DNA from: CAIODY01 sp041192505
Lineage (GTDB): Bacteria; Bacteroidota; Bacteroidia; Chitinophagales; CAIODY01
Direction of reading: 5' to 3'
DNA: 10,363 bases
Assembly: GCA_041192505.1 (NCBI GenBank)
Contig: JBEEMV010000272.1
Location: 1-10,363 of the forward strand
Part shown: positions 1 to 6,492 of the stretch, one piece after another
Position numbering within the stretch: the stretch's first letter is position 1
Layout: every line of letters begins with the position of its first letter
The notes under the pieces: model-generated
Told to the model about the DNA's origin: nothing
Database searches by the model: none
The model's input: the letters and a program-made list of their open reading frames with translations, nothing else
Program-made: the position numbers and the translations under genes

Positions 1-659
1 GTTGCACTTGCCCGTAAACTCCATTTGCCATGTGTAGTAGGCGTAGTAAAGCCTTCCATGCCACGTTCAACAATTATTCCTGTAATTTTTCCTGCTTCAT
101 TTTTTGCCCAAACCACTGCCACTTGTGCAAATGGCGCATTACTAATCCACATTTTTGCACCATTCAAAATCACATTTTTACCATCGCCAGCATCTTTAAT
201 ATTGGTAATCATGCTGCCAGGGTCGCTACCATGGCTTGGTTCAGTTAACCCGAAACAACCTAACCATTCGCCGCTGGCTAATTTTGGTAAATATTTTTTG
301 CGTTGTTCTTCGTTGCCATAAGCATAAATGGGATACATTACCAATGAACCTTGAACAGATGCTGTTGAACGCAATCCGCTATCGCAACGTTCTAATTCCA
401 TCATCATCAAACCATAACTAATTTGATCTAATCCACCACCACCATATTCGGTAGGAATGGTTGGCCCAAAGCAACCAATATCGCCTAATTGCTTTACCAA
501 ATGTTGAGGAAATTCAGCCTTTTGAGCATAATCTTCAATAATTGGCGATACTTCTTTTTTTACCCATTGACGAACTGTATCTCTTATCAATTTGTGTTCA
601 TCACTTAATAATTCATCCATTAAGTAATAATCGTGGTATTCAAATTTATCGGTGTACAT
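1..659 (-). CDS. gcdH: Glutaryl-CoA dehydrogenase, N-terminal part (gene continues past the left edge)
   Basis: This FAD-dependent acyl-CoA dehydrogenase would convert glutaryl-CoA to crotonyl-CoA plus CO2 in the cytoplasm, late in lysine and tryptophan breakdown, passing electrons to an electron-transfer flavoprotein. I translated the minus strand by eye and read 219 residues from the ATG at 659. The N-terminal helical domain holds RDTVRQWVKKEVSP (26-39). The FAD/substrate segment GCFGLTEPSHGSDPGSM (134-150) is close to human GCDH, followed by KMWISN (169-174). DSGLRS (93-98) places Arg97 and Ser98 where human GCDH has the Arg/Ser pair that binds the glutaryl carboxylate; this favours GCDH over other acyl-CoA dehydrogenases. 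The catalytic Glu and C-terminal helical domain lie outside the window. The start at 659 gives the family's usual short N-terminus; an in-frame ATG at residue 14 would remove part of it. It is divergent from the 769 gene, with about 110 bp between them. Confidence 0.9.
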   Translation of the reverse strand, partial: MYTDKFEYHDYYLMDELLSDEHKLIRDTVRQWVKKEVSPIIEDYAQKAEFPQHLVKQLGDIGCFGPTIPTEYGGGGLDQISYGLMMMELERCDSGLRSTASVQGSLVMYPIYAYGNEEQRKKYLPKLASGEWLGCFGLTEPSHGSDPGSMITNIKDAGDGKNVILNGAKMWISNAPFAQVAVVWAKNEAGKITGIIVERGMEGFTTPTTHGKWSLRASA

Positions 660-689
660 ATGTATTGTTTTTTTGAAAATTTTAGTTGG

Positions 690-697
690 CAAAAGTA
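690..697 (-). promoter_or_regulatory. Possible Bacteroidota -7 box for the glutaryl-CoA dehydrogenase gene
   Basis: Read on the minus strand this is TACTTTTG, a perfect match to the Bacteroidota sigma-A -7 consensus TAnnTTTG. It lies 30 bp upstream of the ATG at 659. No TTTG-like -33 box sits at the usual distance of about 19 bp, and eight-base matches arise easily in AT-rich DNA. It is therefore a candidate only. Confidence 0.28.
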
Positions 698-704
698 ATA
701 GAAA

Positions 705-735
705 ATTGACGAATGATTTAGTAAATCAATATTTG
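705..735 (+). promoter_or_regulatory. Candidate Bacteroidota-type promoter for the 769 gene
   Basis: ATTG at 705-708 is followed after exactly 19 bp by AATATTTG at 728-735. Compared with the consensus TTTG-N19-TAnnTTTG this has one mismatch in each box and correct spacing. Transcription would start near 740, leaving a leader of roughly 30 bases before the ATG at 769. It shares the short divergent intergenic region with the glutaryl-CoA dehydrogenase gene. Confidence 0.4.
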
Positions 736-768
736 AAAATTTGTATTATTTTTATCAAAATTTTATCA

Positions 769-1395
769 ATGAAAAAAATATTAACTTTTGTTTTTGTAAT
801 CAGCGCATTAATGGTTAATGCACAAGGTTTTGAAGCTGCTAAAAAAAGTAGCCCTCAAAATACAGTAATAGTATGTTCGCCATTGTATTTTGGCGCATCA
901 ATGGGGATTAATAATCCTTATGGTATTTTAGGAATAAATTTTGAAGTACCTGTTTCTCAACAATTTACTATTGCACCTGGTGTGGGATTAAGTACTTGGG
1001 GTACAAAATTTGGTGGTATTTTAAAATTTTATACTAAGCCTTGTAGTACAGGATGGGCTTATGGTTTAGGGCTTACTTACTCAAAGGGATCTGATAAAAT
1101 TGAGTTGCCAAATATCGAAACAAAAGTGATGAATGGAGTAAGCCATAGTACTGTTACGTTTAAATTAAAACCGCAAGTTAATTTGGCTTTTAATGCCTAT
1201 AAATATTGGAAAATAAAAACATATAGTAGGTTGTATGTTCATGCTGGTTTAAGTTTTACCATGTCGCAAAACGATAAGCTATCGGTGTTGTCTAATCATT
1301 TAGTTACCAGTAGTTCATTAGATGCAGTAAAAACAATGTCACCAGGTGGATTAAGCCTTGGGCTTGGATTTCAGATGGGAGTGAAGCCTAAATAA
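769..1395 (+). CDS. Secreted hypothetical protein, probable small outer-membrane beta-barrel
   Basis: I do not recognise a named family. The 208-residue product begins with a typical Bacteroidota signal peptide, MKKILTFVFVISALMVNAQ, with likely cleavage after Ala18-Gln19 or just before Gln19. The mature part is rich in Gly, Ser, Thr, Tyr and Phe and alternates hydrophobic and polar residues in short stretches (for example YFGASMGINNPYGILGINF, TIAPGVGLSTWG, GWAYGLGLTYSKG, RLYVHAGLSFTM). It ends in a strand-like LSLGLGFQMGVKPK. This is what an 8- to 10-strand outer-membrane barrel looks like, so an envelope location is a reasonable inference; transport or structural role is unknown. The reading frame stays open upstream to a GTG at 652, but the signal peptide fixes the start at the ATG at 769. 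The gene is monocistronic, facing the RDD gene with a 22 bp gap. Confidence 0.8.
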   Translation: MKKILTFVFVISALMVNAQGFEAAKKSSPQNTVIVCSPLYFGASMGINNPYGILGINFEVPVSQQFTIAPGVGLSTWGTKFGGILKFYTKPCSTGWAYGLGLTYSKGSDKIELPNIETKVMNGVSHSTVTFKLKPQVNLAFNAYKYWKIKTYSRLYVHAGLSFTMSQNDKLSVLSNHLVTSSSLDAVKTMSPGGLSLGLGFQMGVKPK

Positions 1396-1417
1396 AAATA
1401 TTATAAATGATAAAATT

Positions 1418-2131
1418 TTATCTGGTAAGTACCACGTAATCTTTTAATACAATTTTCAAAAACTCTAAATTTTTTTCTTGCTGATGTTCGGCAATACCCA
1501 TAGCAAACATAATTTTTTGGGTGCATTCATCTACCAATTTTGCATGCACAATATTTTTATGTTCTTTAAAATCGTCTAATACATTTTTCACAGTAAGTAC
1601 ATCTTTTTCTGTAAGTCTTGTAACTTGATGATATAAAGGTTGATAATCATTTACTGTTTGAATACGCAATAAATCTGAAAGTGTTAATCGTTGACGTGGA
1701 TTTAAACGAATAACCACAGTACTTGCCAGCATATCGCCCAAGCGTTGATTGTTTTTTGATGAACCAACAAATAAGGAAGCTAACAGCCCGAATGAGCCAT
1801 AAATATCTAAGCATCTAAAACACCAACGAATAGTATAATCTGAAGTTTTTAAAGTAGAGCTATTTAATTTTACAATTTTAATTCCCATCACACGTTTGCC
1901 CCACGATTGGCCATTGTTAAGCACTTCGATAATTAAATGTAAAAATAAAAAAATAGGAAGTGTGATTAAATAATGTAAATATTTTGCATCGCTGAACACA
2001 GCAAACATCAACCATAAAAAAATAATTAATACAAAAGCATCAATTACATACGCCAAAGCTCTATCAGCCCAACTTGCCAATTCGTAATCAATTTTAACGT
2101 GTTGTGTGGTTTGTATTGAAATGCTTTTCAA
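1418..2131 (-). CDS. RDD-family membrane protein with a C-terminal extension, TTG start
   Basis: The 237-residue protein has the RDD domain, a helical membrane module of unclear biochemical function. The first membrane segment (about 25-46) contains Arg24 and Asp31 of the RDD signature (ADRALAYVIDAF). A second spans about 51-71, then NGQSWGKRVMGIKIV (73-87) matches the conserved GQTPGKRLLG-type loop. A third weaker segment lies near 110-124, followed by NNQRLGDMLASTVVIRL (127-143). Residues 144-237 form a charged, helical, probably cytoplasmic extension. The start codon is TTG at 2131: an in-frame stop lies 15 bases upstream and the first in-frame ATG would cut into the first membrane helix. 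Family members in this phylum commonly begin just before the motif found here, which supports TTG. It is downstream of the 2288-2458 gene but separated by a terminator-like hairpin and has its own candidate promoter. Confidence 0.85.
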   Translation of the reverse strand: MKSISIQTTQHVKIDYELASWADRALAYVIDAFVLIIFLWLMFAVFSDAKYLHYLITLPIFLFLHLIIEVLNNGQSWGKRVMGIKIVKLNSSTLKTSDYTIRWCFRCLDIYGSFGLLASLFVGSSKNNQRLGDMLASTVVIRLNPRQRLTLSDLLRIQTVNDYQPLYHQVTRLTEKDVLTVKNVLDDFKEHKNIVHAKLVDECTQKIMFAMGIAEHQQEKNLEFLKIVLKDYVVLTR

Positions 2132-2148
2132 TTTAATTTTATTTTATG

Positions 2149-2179
2149 CAAACTTCAATATTAATTTTTCAAAATCAAA
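2149..2179 (-). promoter_or_regulatory. Candidate Bacteroidota-type promoter for the RDD gene
   Basis: On the minus strand TTTG (2179-2176) is followed after 19 bp by GAAGTTTG (2156-2149). The -33 box and spacing fit the consensus; the -7 box has one mismatch to TAnnTTTG, at the first T. The -7 box ends 17 bp before the TTG start at 2131, implying a very short leader. This independently supports transcription starting just upstream of the proposed TTG. Confidence 0.4.
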
Positions 2180-2231
2180 ATGTGATTTGGAAATTGATTT
2201 TTTAAAAGCAGTTTTTTATTCAGTAAAATAG

Positions 2232-2265
2232 AAAACCGAACTATGCCAAGGCACAATTCGGTTTT
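2232..2265 (-). terminator. Hairpin terminator downstream of the 56-residue membrane protein gene
   Basis: AAAACCGAA (2232-2240) pairs perfectly over 9 bp with TTCGGTTTT (2257-2265). The 16-base interior contains a second small inverted repeat, TGCC/GGCA, which may stack inside the loop. On the minus strand the stem ends in TTTT followed by CTATTTT, fitting an intrinsic terminator about 22 bp after the stop codon at 2288. T-runs on both sides mean it could also work in the other direction, although no plus-strand gene ends here. Confidence 0.7.
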
Positions 2266-2287
2266 GTTTTGTATAAAGCTACATGAA

Positions 2288-2458
2288 TTATTTGCTAATC
2301 ACTCTTTCGCTACCTTCTTTATGTGGCGATTGGTAGCCTTTCATATTTAATACTACAAACGTAGTTAAGAAAAAAGCAGCTATTGCTAAAAATGTAATTA
2401 CAATTAAATCTTTCGAACGTTGTGTAGTTTCGTCGGTAGTATTAGTATGTGCACTCAT
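2288..2458 (-). CDS. Small single-span membrane protein, 56 residues, function unknown
   Basis: Reading the minus strand from the ATG at 2458 gives 56 codons and a TAA at 2288-2290. The product has a polar Thr-rich N-terminus (MSAHTNTTDETTQRSKD), one strongly hydrophobic segment at about residues 18-38 (LIVITFLAIAAFFLTTFVVLN), and a charged tail (KGYQSPHKEGSERVISK). I do not recognise the family. Support for a real gene comes from the clean membrane segment, a perfect -7 box and near-consensus -33 box just upstream, and a strong hairpin terminator 22 bp after the stop, which frame exactly this ORF. It lies between the DUF3089 and RDD genes, but its own promoter and terminator suggest it is transcribed alone. 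A role as a small subunit or modulator of a membrane complex is possible but unproven. Its length makes it easy for gene callers to miss. Confidence 0.72.
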   Translation of the reverse strand: MSAHTNTTDETTQRSKDLIVITFLAIAAFFLTTFVVLNMKGYQSPHKEGSERVISK

Positions 2459-2477
2459 GATGTTTGATTTTGTGGTG

Positions 2478-2507
2478 CAAATATAATTTGCATTTTCGAA
2501 TTTCAGA
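2478..2507 (-). promoter_or_regulatory. Promoter of the 56-residue membrane protein gene
   Basis: On the minus strand TCTG (2507-2504) is followed after 18 bp by TATATTTG (2485-2478). The -7 box matches TAnnTTTG perfectly, the -33 box has one mismatch to TTTG, and spacing is within one base of the usual 19. The box ends 19 bp before the ATG at 2458. Of the promoter candidates in this window it is the most convincing. Confidence 0.5.
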
Positions 2508-2535
2508 ATATATTTTACTGAATAAAAAACAATAT

Positions 2536-3573
2536 TTATTTATTCTGCTTTTTCAAAAATTCATCTACTCGGTGTTTTGCATTTTCTCGAACATTTATAT
2601 AAAACAAATTATAATCGCCTACATGATAATTTTTAATTCGTAAAAATAAGGCTGCTAATAATCGAGGCTTATGAATCCATAATAATCCATCTTTATTCAA
2701 AGCATCAACTCGGCGGCGAACAATTTTATTAAAATTAAACAACACACTTCCTTTGTTCAATTGCCTTGAAGCATAGGATTCATCAACTTCCCAAGTAATT
2801 GGATTAATACATTCAGCTACTTTATATTCATTATATCCTGCTGGATAAAATCCTTTTTGAAATGTACACCAACTTACATAGCAATTGGTTTGCGAAGCAT
2901 CATTGCAAGGTGCTAAAAAATGTAAAGAATCTTTTGGAATAGGCATTCCTACAATATAAGCTGCTACTAATTGTTTCATCAAAGGCTTATTTGCAAAATA
3001 ATCACGAAGCAACCAAAATGCATGAAGACTGCCTTGGCTATGGGCTGCAATAATTATTGGTCTACCATTATTATAATGTTGCATATAATATTCAAAAGCA
3101 TTTTTTATATCGCCATAAGCAAAATGTAATGCTTTCCATTTTTCTGATTTATTGGGTGTAAAAAAAGCATACAAATGCGCCTGCCTATATCGGGGTGCAT
3201 ATATTTTGCCAGCTGCATTAAATACACTTGCCTGAAATAGCATTGTGCTTTTATCTGTTTTTTTGTTTAATTCCATATTATTTACATCAGCATTCCATCC
3301 AAAAACAGAATCGGCTTGGCTGGTATAAGTGGTTGGATGAATCCAGAATACATCGGCCATTGCTGTTGATTGTTCATCGTGCAAACCCATTGGGGTTTTA
3401 TCACATTCATCTGTTCGGGTGGGTAATGCAGCCCAGTTTTTTTCTAAGCTATAATCAGGGGCTGCTGCTTTTTTAGTAACATCAAATGCAATTAAAATAG
3501 GCTTTGAATGCCATTGGGCATATAATATTTGCGAAGCTAAAATGAATTGAAAAAGTAAAACTATTTTTTTCAT
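2536..3573 (-). CDS. Secreted DUF3089-family alpha/beta-hydrolase (lipase/esterase-like)
   Basis: The 345-residue protein has a signal peptide (residues 1-20, ending LYAQ, then Trp21), so it is exported to the periplasm or beyond. The DUF3089 signatures are present in order: DVFWIHPTTYTS (74-85), FQASVFNAAGKIYAPRYRQA (113-132), and the nucleophile elbow AHSQGS (177-182), with Ser179 as predicted nucleophile. NYHVGDYNLFYINVRENA (315-332) holds His317 and Asp320 as likely catalytic partners. DUF3089 proteins have the alpha/beta-hydrolase fold and are related to lipases and esterases; the substrate here is unknown. The frame is open upstream to a GTG at 3579, but the ATG at 3573 gives the normal MKK signal-peptide start. 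No operon partner is evident: a terminator separates it from the M13 gene upstream and 77 bp separates it from the small gene downstream. Confidence 0.88.
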   Translation of the reverse strand: MKKIVLLFQFILASQILYAQWHSKPILIAFDVTKKAAAPDYSLEKNWAALPTRTDECDKTPMGLHDEQSTAMADVFWIHPTTYTSQADSVFGWNADVNNMELNKKTDKSTMLFQASVFNAAGKIYAPRYRQAHLYAFFTPNKSEKWKALHFAYGDIKNAFEYYMQHYNNGRPIIIAAHSQGSLHAFWLLRDYFANKPLMKQLVAAYIVGMPIPKDSLHFLAPCNDASQTNCYVSWCTFQKGFYPAGYNEYKVAECINPITWEVDESYASRQLNKGSVLFNFNKIVRRRVDALNKDGLLWIHKPRLLAALFLRIKNYHVGDYNLFYINVRENAKHRVDEFLKKQNK

Positions 3574-3595
3574 GAACACTATAAAATTGAGTACG

Positions 3596-3603
3596 CAAAA
3601 ATA
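3596..3603 (-). promoter_or_regulatory. Possible -7 box for the DUF3089 gene
   Basis: The minus strand reads TATTTTTG, a perfect TAnnTTTG match 22 bp upstream of the ATG at 3573. It lies just after the terminator of the preceding M13 gene, where a new promoter is expected. No good TTTG-like -33 box is seen at the right distance, so support is moderate. Confidence 0.38.
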
Positions 3604-3634
3604 CTACTCTTTATTTCTTTAAAGACTTTAGTGC

Positions 3635-3672
3635 AAAAAAAATCCCCGAAGATTTACTTCGAGGATTTTTTT
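3635..3672 (-). terminator. Strong intrinsic terminator of the M13 peptidase gene
   Basis: The left arm 3635-3651 (eight A, then TCCCCGAAG) and right arm 3657-3672 (CTTCGAGGA, then seven T) pair over about 15 bp with a single C/A mismatch and a 5-base loop. On the minus strand the stem is followed by an eight-T run. It lies 27 bp after the stop of the M13 gene. Symmetric A and T tracts mean it could also stop plus-strand transcription. Confidence 0.85.
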
Positions 3673-3698
3673 AACATTCAAAATTTACAAATAAAAGA

Positions 3699-5747
3699 TT
3701 ACCAAATTTTAGCACGTTCTTCTGGTTTCAAATACATTTTATCGCCTTCTTTTACATTAAATGCTTGATAGAAAGGTTCGAAATTCATTAATGGTACATT
3801 TACACGAAACATAGCTGGTGAATGTGGATCAGTTTTAATACTCATACGCATCAACTCTTCACGTTTTTTAACTCTCCATACCTGTGCAAAGCCTAAGAAG
3901 AAGCGTTGATCGCCAGTAAAGCCATCAATTTTTTCGTTGGCTTGTCCTTGTTTAGTCATTTTATAAGCATCATAACCAATTGCCAAACCACCAAAATCGG
4001 CAATGTTTTCGCCCAATGTTAATTCGCCATTTACATTAATGCCATCTAAAATTTTGCAACTACCATATTGATTAATTAATCCTTTTGTTTTGGCTTCAAA
4101 TTTTTCAGCATCTTCTTTTGTCCACCAATCTTTCATGTTGCCTTGTGCATCGTATTGACGACCTTGGTCATCAAAACCATGTGTAATTTCATGTCCAATT
4201 ACCATACCTATACCGCCATAATTAATAGCATCATCGCTGTTTTCATCAAAGAATGGCCATTGCAAAATACCAGCAGGAAATACAATTTCATTGTATGATG
4301 GATTGTAATATGCATTTACTGTTGGCGGTGTCATACCCCATTCAGTTTTATCAACTGGCTTGCCTAATTTACCTAACATTTCGTGCATACCATGTTTCTG
4401 AATGCTCTTCACATTTGCAAAATAATTATCACGAGTAATTTCAACATCATCATATTTTTTCCATTTATCAGGATAGCCAATTTTACGCATAATGGCTGCT
4501 AATTTTTCTAATGCTTTTGTTTTAGTAGCATCAGTCATCCAATCTAATTTTTGCAAACGTGTTTTGTAAGCTGCTGTAATATTGCTTACTAATTCGTCCA
4601 TACGTTTTTTAGCATTTTCGGTAAAATACTTTTTTACATATAATTGTCCAGCTAATTCGCCTAAACCACCATCTACGGCACTTGTCATTTGTTTCCAACG
4701 TGGTTGTTGAACTTTTTGACCATTTAATGTTTTACCATAAAACTCGAATTGAGCATCACGAAAAGCTTTGGTTAAATATGGAGCCGAACTTGTAATAAAA
4801 TTAAAACGCATTTTTGTTTTCCATGCATCAATAGGCTGCGATTTAATTAAACTGCCTAATGCTTTATAGTAATCGGGTTGTGCTACATTGATAGAATCAA
4901 TTTTAACACCCATGTTTTCAAAAATATGAGCCCAATTTAAATCTTTTGAAATTTTGCTCAAATCTGCCATCATTACTTTATTATAATTTTTTTGTGGATC
5001 ACGTAATTCAACTGCGCTGCGGTGCGATTTTGCAATTTCAGTTTCTAATTTTAAAACTGTAGCTGCATTTTTTTCGGCAGCAGCTTTATCATCGCCTACT
5101 AACTGAAACAAGGTAGAAGCGTATTGTACAAATGCTTCACGAACATGTTTTGTATTTTCATCATTATTAAAATAATAACTTTTTTCGGGTAATGATGTTT
5201 CGCTTTGTCCTAATGAAGCTATGTTCATCGAACTATTTTTATCATCAGCGCTTACATAAAATCCGAATAATTCGCCTTCGCCATTTTTATAATCTTGCGT
5301 AGCATAATTAATTAAATCATCTGCATTTTTAATAGCATCAATTTTTTTCATTTGCTCGGCAAGTGGCGTAATACCTACTTTTTCTAAAGCCATAGTATCC
5401 ATACCGCTGGCATAAGCATCGCCTACTTTTTGTTCTAAACTTCCTTTTTGTAAATCAGTTTTTTTAGATAACTCTTCAATAATTTCGTGCAAATGCGCAA
5501 TGTTATCTTGATTTAAACGGATAAAACTTCCCCAACCTTTTTGGTCATCAGGTATTTTAGTTTCTTTTACCCATGCACCATTGGCATAGCTAAAAAAATC
5601 GTCGGAAGCCTTTACAGTGCTATCCATTCCTTTTACATCAAAAAATTCGGTACGGCCGGTTTTATTTTTTTCAGATGTGGAACCACCGCCACACGAAGCA
5701 GCTATTATGCTTGCGCTCATTAGAATTGGAAAAAGTTTTTTAGTCAT
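3699..5747 (-). CDS. M13-family (neprilysin/PepO-like) zinc metallopeptidase lipoprotein
   Basis: The 682-residue product belongs to the M13 peptidases, which cleave oligopeptides in a large enclosed cavity. A lipoprotein signal with lipobox SIIAASC puts the lipidated residue at Cys19, followed by a Gly/Ser-rich tether, so it should be anchored in the envelope. The N-terminal M13 domain covers roughly 40-420 and the catalytic domain about 470-682. Motifs seen are NAYYNPSYNEIVFPAGILQ (478-496), the zinc site HEITH (519-523; ligands His519 and His523, catalytic Glu520), and ENIAD (580-584; third ligand Glu580, Asp584). DPHSPAMFRVN (640-650) contains the His642 and Arg648 expected near the substrate carboxylate. 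Length is normal for the family. The C-terminus ends KIW and lacks the Cys of the mammalian CxxW ending, as in many bacterial members. It is 78 bp downstream of the YigZ-family gene and may be co-transcribed with it; a strong terminator follows. Confidence 0.94.
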   Translation of the reverse strand: MTKKLFPILMSASIIAASCGGGSTSEKNKTGRTEFFDVKGMDSTVKASDDFFSYANGAWVKETKIPDDQKGWGSFIRLNQDNIAHLHEIIEELSKKTDLQKGSLEQKVGDAYASGMDTMALEKVGITPLAEQMKKIDAIKNADDLINYATQDYKNGEGELFGFYVSADDKNSSMNIASLGQSETSLPEKSYYFNNDENTKHVREAFVQYASTLFQLVGDDKAAAEKNAATVLKLETEIAKSHRSAVELRDPQKNYNKVMMADLSKISKDLNWAHIFENMGVKIDSINVAQPDYYKALGSLIKSQPIDAWKTKMRFNFITSSAPYLTKAFRDAQFEFYGKTLNGQKVQQPRWKQMTSAVDGGLGELAGQLYVKKYFTENAKKRMDELVSNITAAYKTRLQKLDWMTDATKTKALEKLAAIMRKIGYPDKWKKYDDVEITRDNYFANVKSIQKHGMHEMLGKLGKPVDKTEWGMTPPTVNAYYNPSYNEIVFPAGILQWPFFDENSDDAINYGGIGMVIGHEITHGFDDQGRQYDAQGNMKDWWTKEDAEKFEAKTKGLINQYGSCKILDGINVNGELTLGENIADFGGLAIGYDAYKMTKQGQANEKIDGFTGDQRFFLGFAQVWRVKKREELMRMSIKTDPHSPAMFRVNVPLMNFEPFYQAFNVKEGDKMYLKPEERAKIW

Positions 5748-5825
5748 TTATTAAAAATTTTGAGGTGTGAATTTATAACACTTTTTTGTTTTTTTTGAAT
5801 AAAATAAAAAGTAGAATAACTAATT

Positions 5826-6431
5826 CTATTTCTTGATTTCAAATTTCCCAAAATGTTGTTCGGCAAATTTTTCTAAAGCTGTTATTTGTTGAGTAGTTGC
5901 TTCTATTTCAATCATACAAAACAGTTCAATTTGCTTTTTTGAAATTTCAATTTCATGGCGTTTTAAAAAATTCATTAAATTACTTACATTCGAATAATCG
6001 GTTTCAATTTTTATGGGCTGTGTAATTTGTTTTTGAATGATGTTACAATTGTTCAAAGCCAATTGTGTAGCCGTTTTATAAGCATTTACTAAGCCTTGTA
6101 CGCCTAACAAAATACCACCAAAATAACGTACCACTACCACTAATACATTGGTAATTTGCTTAGCATCAATTTGGTTTAAAATAGGTTTGCCTGCTGTATT
6201 GCTCGGTTCGCCATCATCGCTATATCTAAAATCATTTCTATCTAATCCAAGTCTATAAGCAAAGCAATAGTGTACTGCTTTAGGATGCAATTCTTTTAAT
6301 TTGTGCAATTCAATTTTAAATTCGGCTGCATTTTTAATAGGTATAGCATAAGCTAAAAACTTACTGCCTTTATCGTTAAATTCGGCAGTGGCAGTAATAG
6401 CAATTGTATTAAATATTTCGGCATCCATCAT
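5826..6431 (-). CDS. YigZ/IMPACT-family protein (UPF0029 N-terminal plus DUF1949 domains)
   Basis: This 201-residue cytoplasmic protein has the IMPACT/UPF0029 domain, about residues 15-125. It contains FNDKGSKFLAYAIP (18-31), SDDGEPSNTAGKPIL (71-85) and VVRYFGGILLGVQGLVNAY (100-118). A DUF1949 ferredoxin-like domain follows at about 137-195. Family members are linked to translation or stress (eukaryotic IMPACT inhibits GCN2 activation), but the bacterial role is not settled. Asn78 occupies the position that is Gly in the common DDGEPSGTAG form, and Gln112 replaces a usual small residue in GVGGL. Two consecutive ATG codons (6431 and 6428) could serve as start; AAGAG directly before them does not decide which. 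It is divergent from the 6493 gene, with about 60 bp between, and upstream of the M13 gene on the same strand. Confidence 0.92.
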   Translation of the reverse strand: MMDAEIFNTIAITATAEFNDKGSKFLAYAIPIKNAAEFKIELHKLKELHPKAVHYCFAYRLGLDRNDFRYSDDGEPSNTAGKPILNQIDAKQITNVLVVVVRYFGGILLGVQGLVNAYKTATQLALNNCNIIQKQITQPIKIETDYSNVSNLMNFLKRHEIEISKKQIELFCMIEIEATTQQITALEKFAEQHFGKFEIKK

Positions 6432-6468
6432 CTCTTAAACTTTTTACGAAAGTGAAAAATTATTTCTT

Positions 6469-6476
6469 TAAATTTG
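6469..6476 (+). promoter_or_regulatory. Possible -7 box for the lipoprotein pair
   Basis: TAAATTTG is a perfect match to TAnnTTTG, 16 bp upstream of the ATG at 6493 in the short divergent intergenic region. Upstream, only a weak TTTA is seen near 6443 at a slightly long spacing. It would drive both lipoprotein genes with a very short leader. Confidence 0.4.
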
Positions 6477-6492
6477 GAAATATTTTTTGAAC

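Noticed and set aside
1409..1422. Perfect 14 bp palindrome GATAAAATTTTATC between the convergent 769-1395 and RDD genes
   Set aside because: It has no loop, is almost all A/T and overlaps the RDD stop codon; such palindromes arise by chance in AT-rich DNA, so I do not call it a terminator or operator.
3228..3476. Plus-strand open frame of 82 codons opposite the DUF3089 gene
   Set aside because: It is antisense to a gene with clear family motifs, has an unnatural composition and no promoter or signal; it is a shadow frame.
5763..5794. Imperfect inverted repeat AGGTGT/ACACTT followed by T-rich sequence upstream of the M13 gene
   Set aside because: On the plus strand it would look like a terminator, but no plus-strand gene ends there; on the minus strand it is an A-rich leader. 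The stem is short and imperfect.
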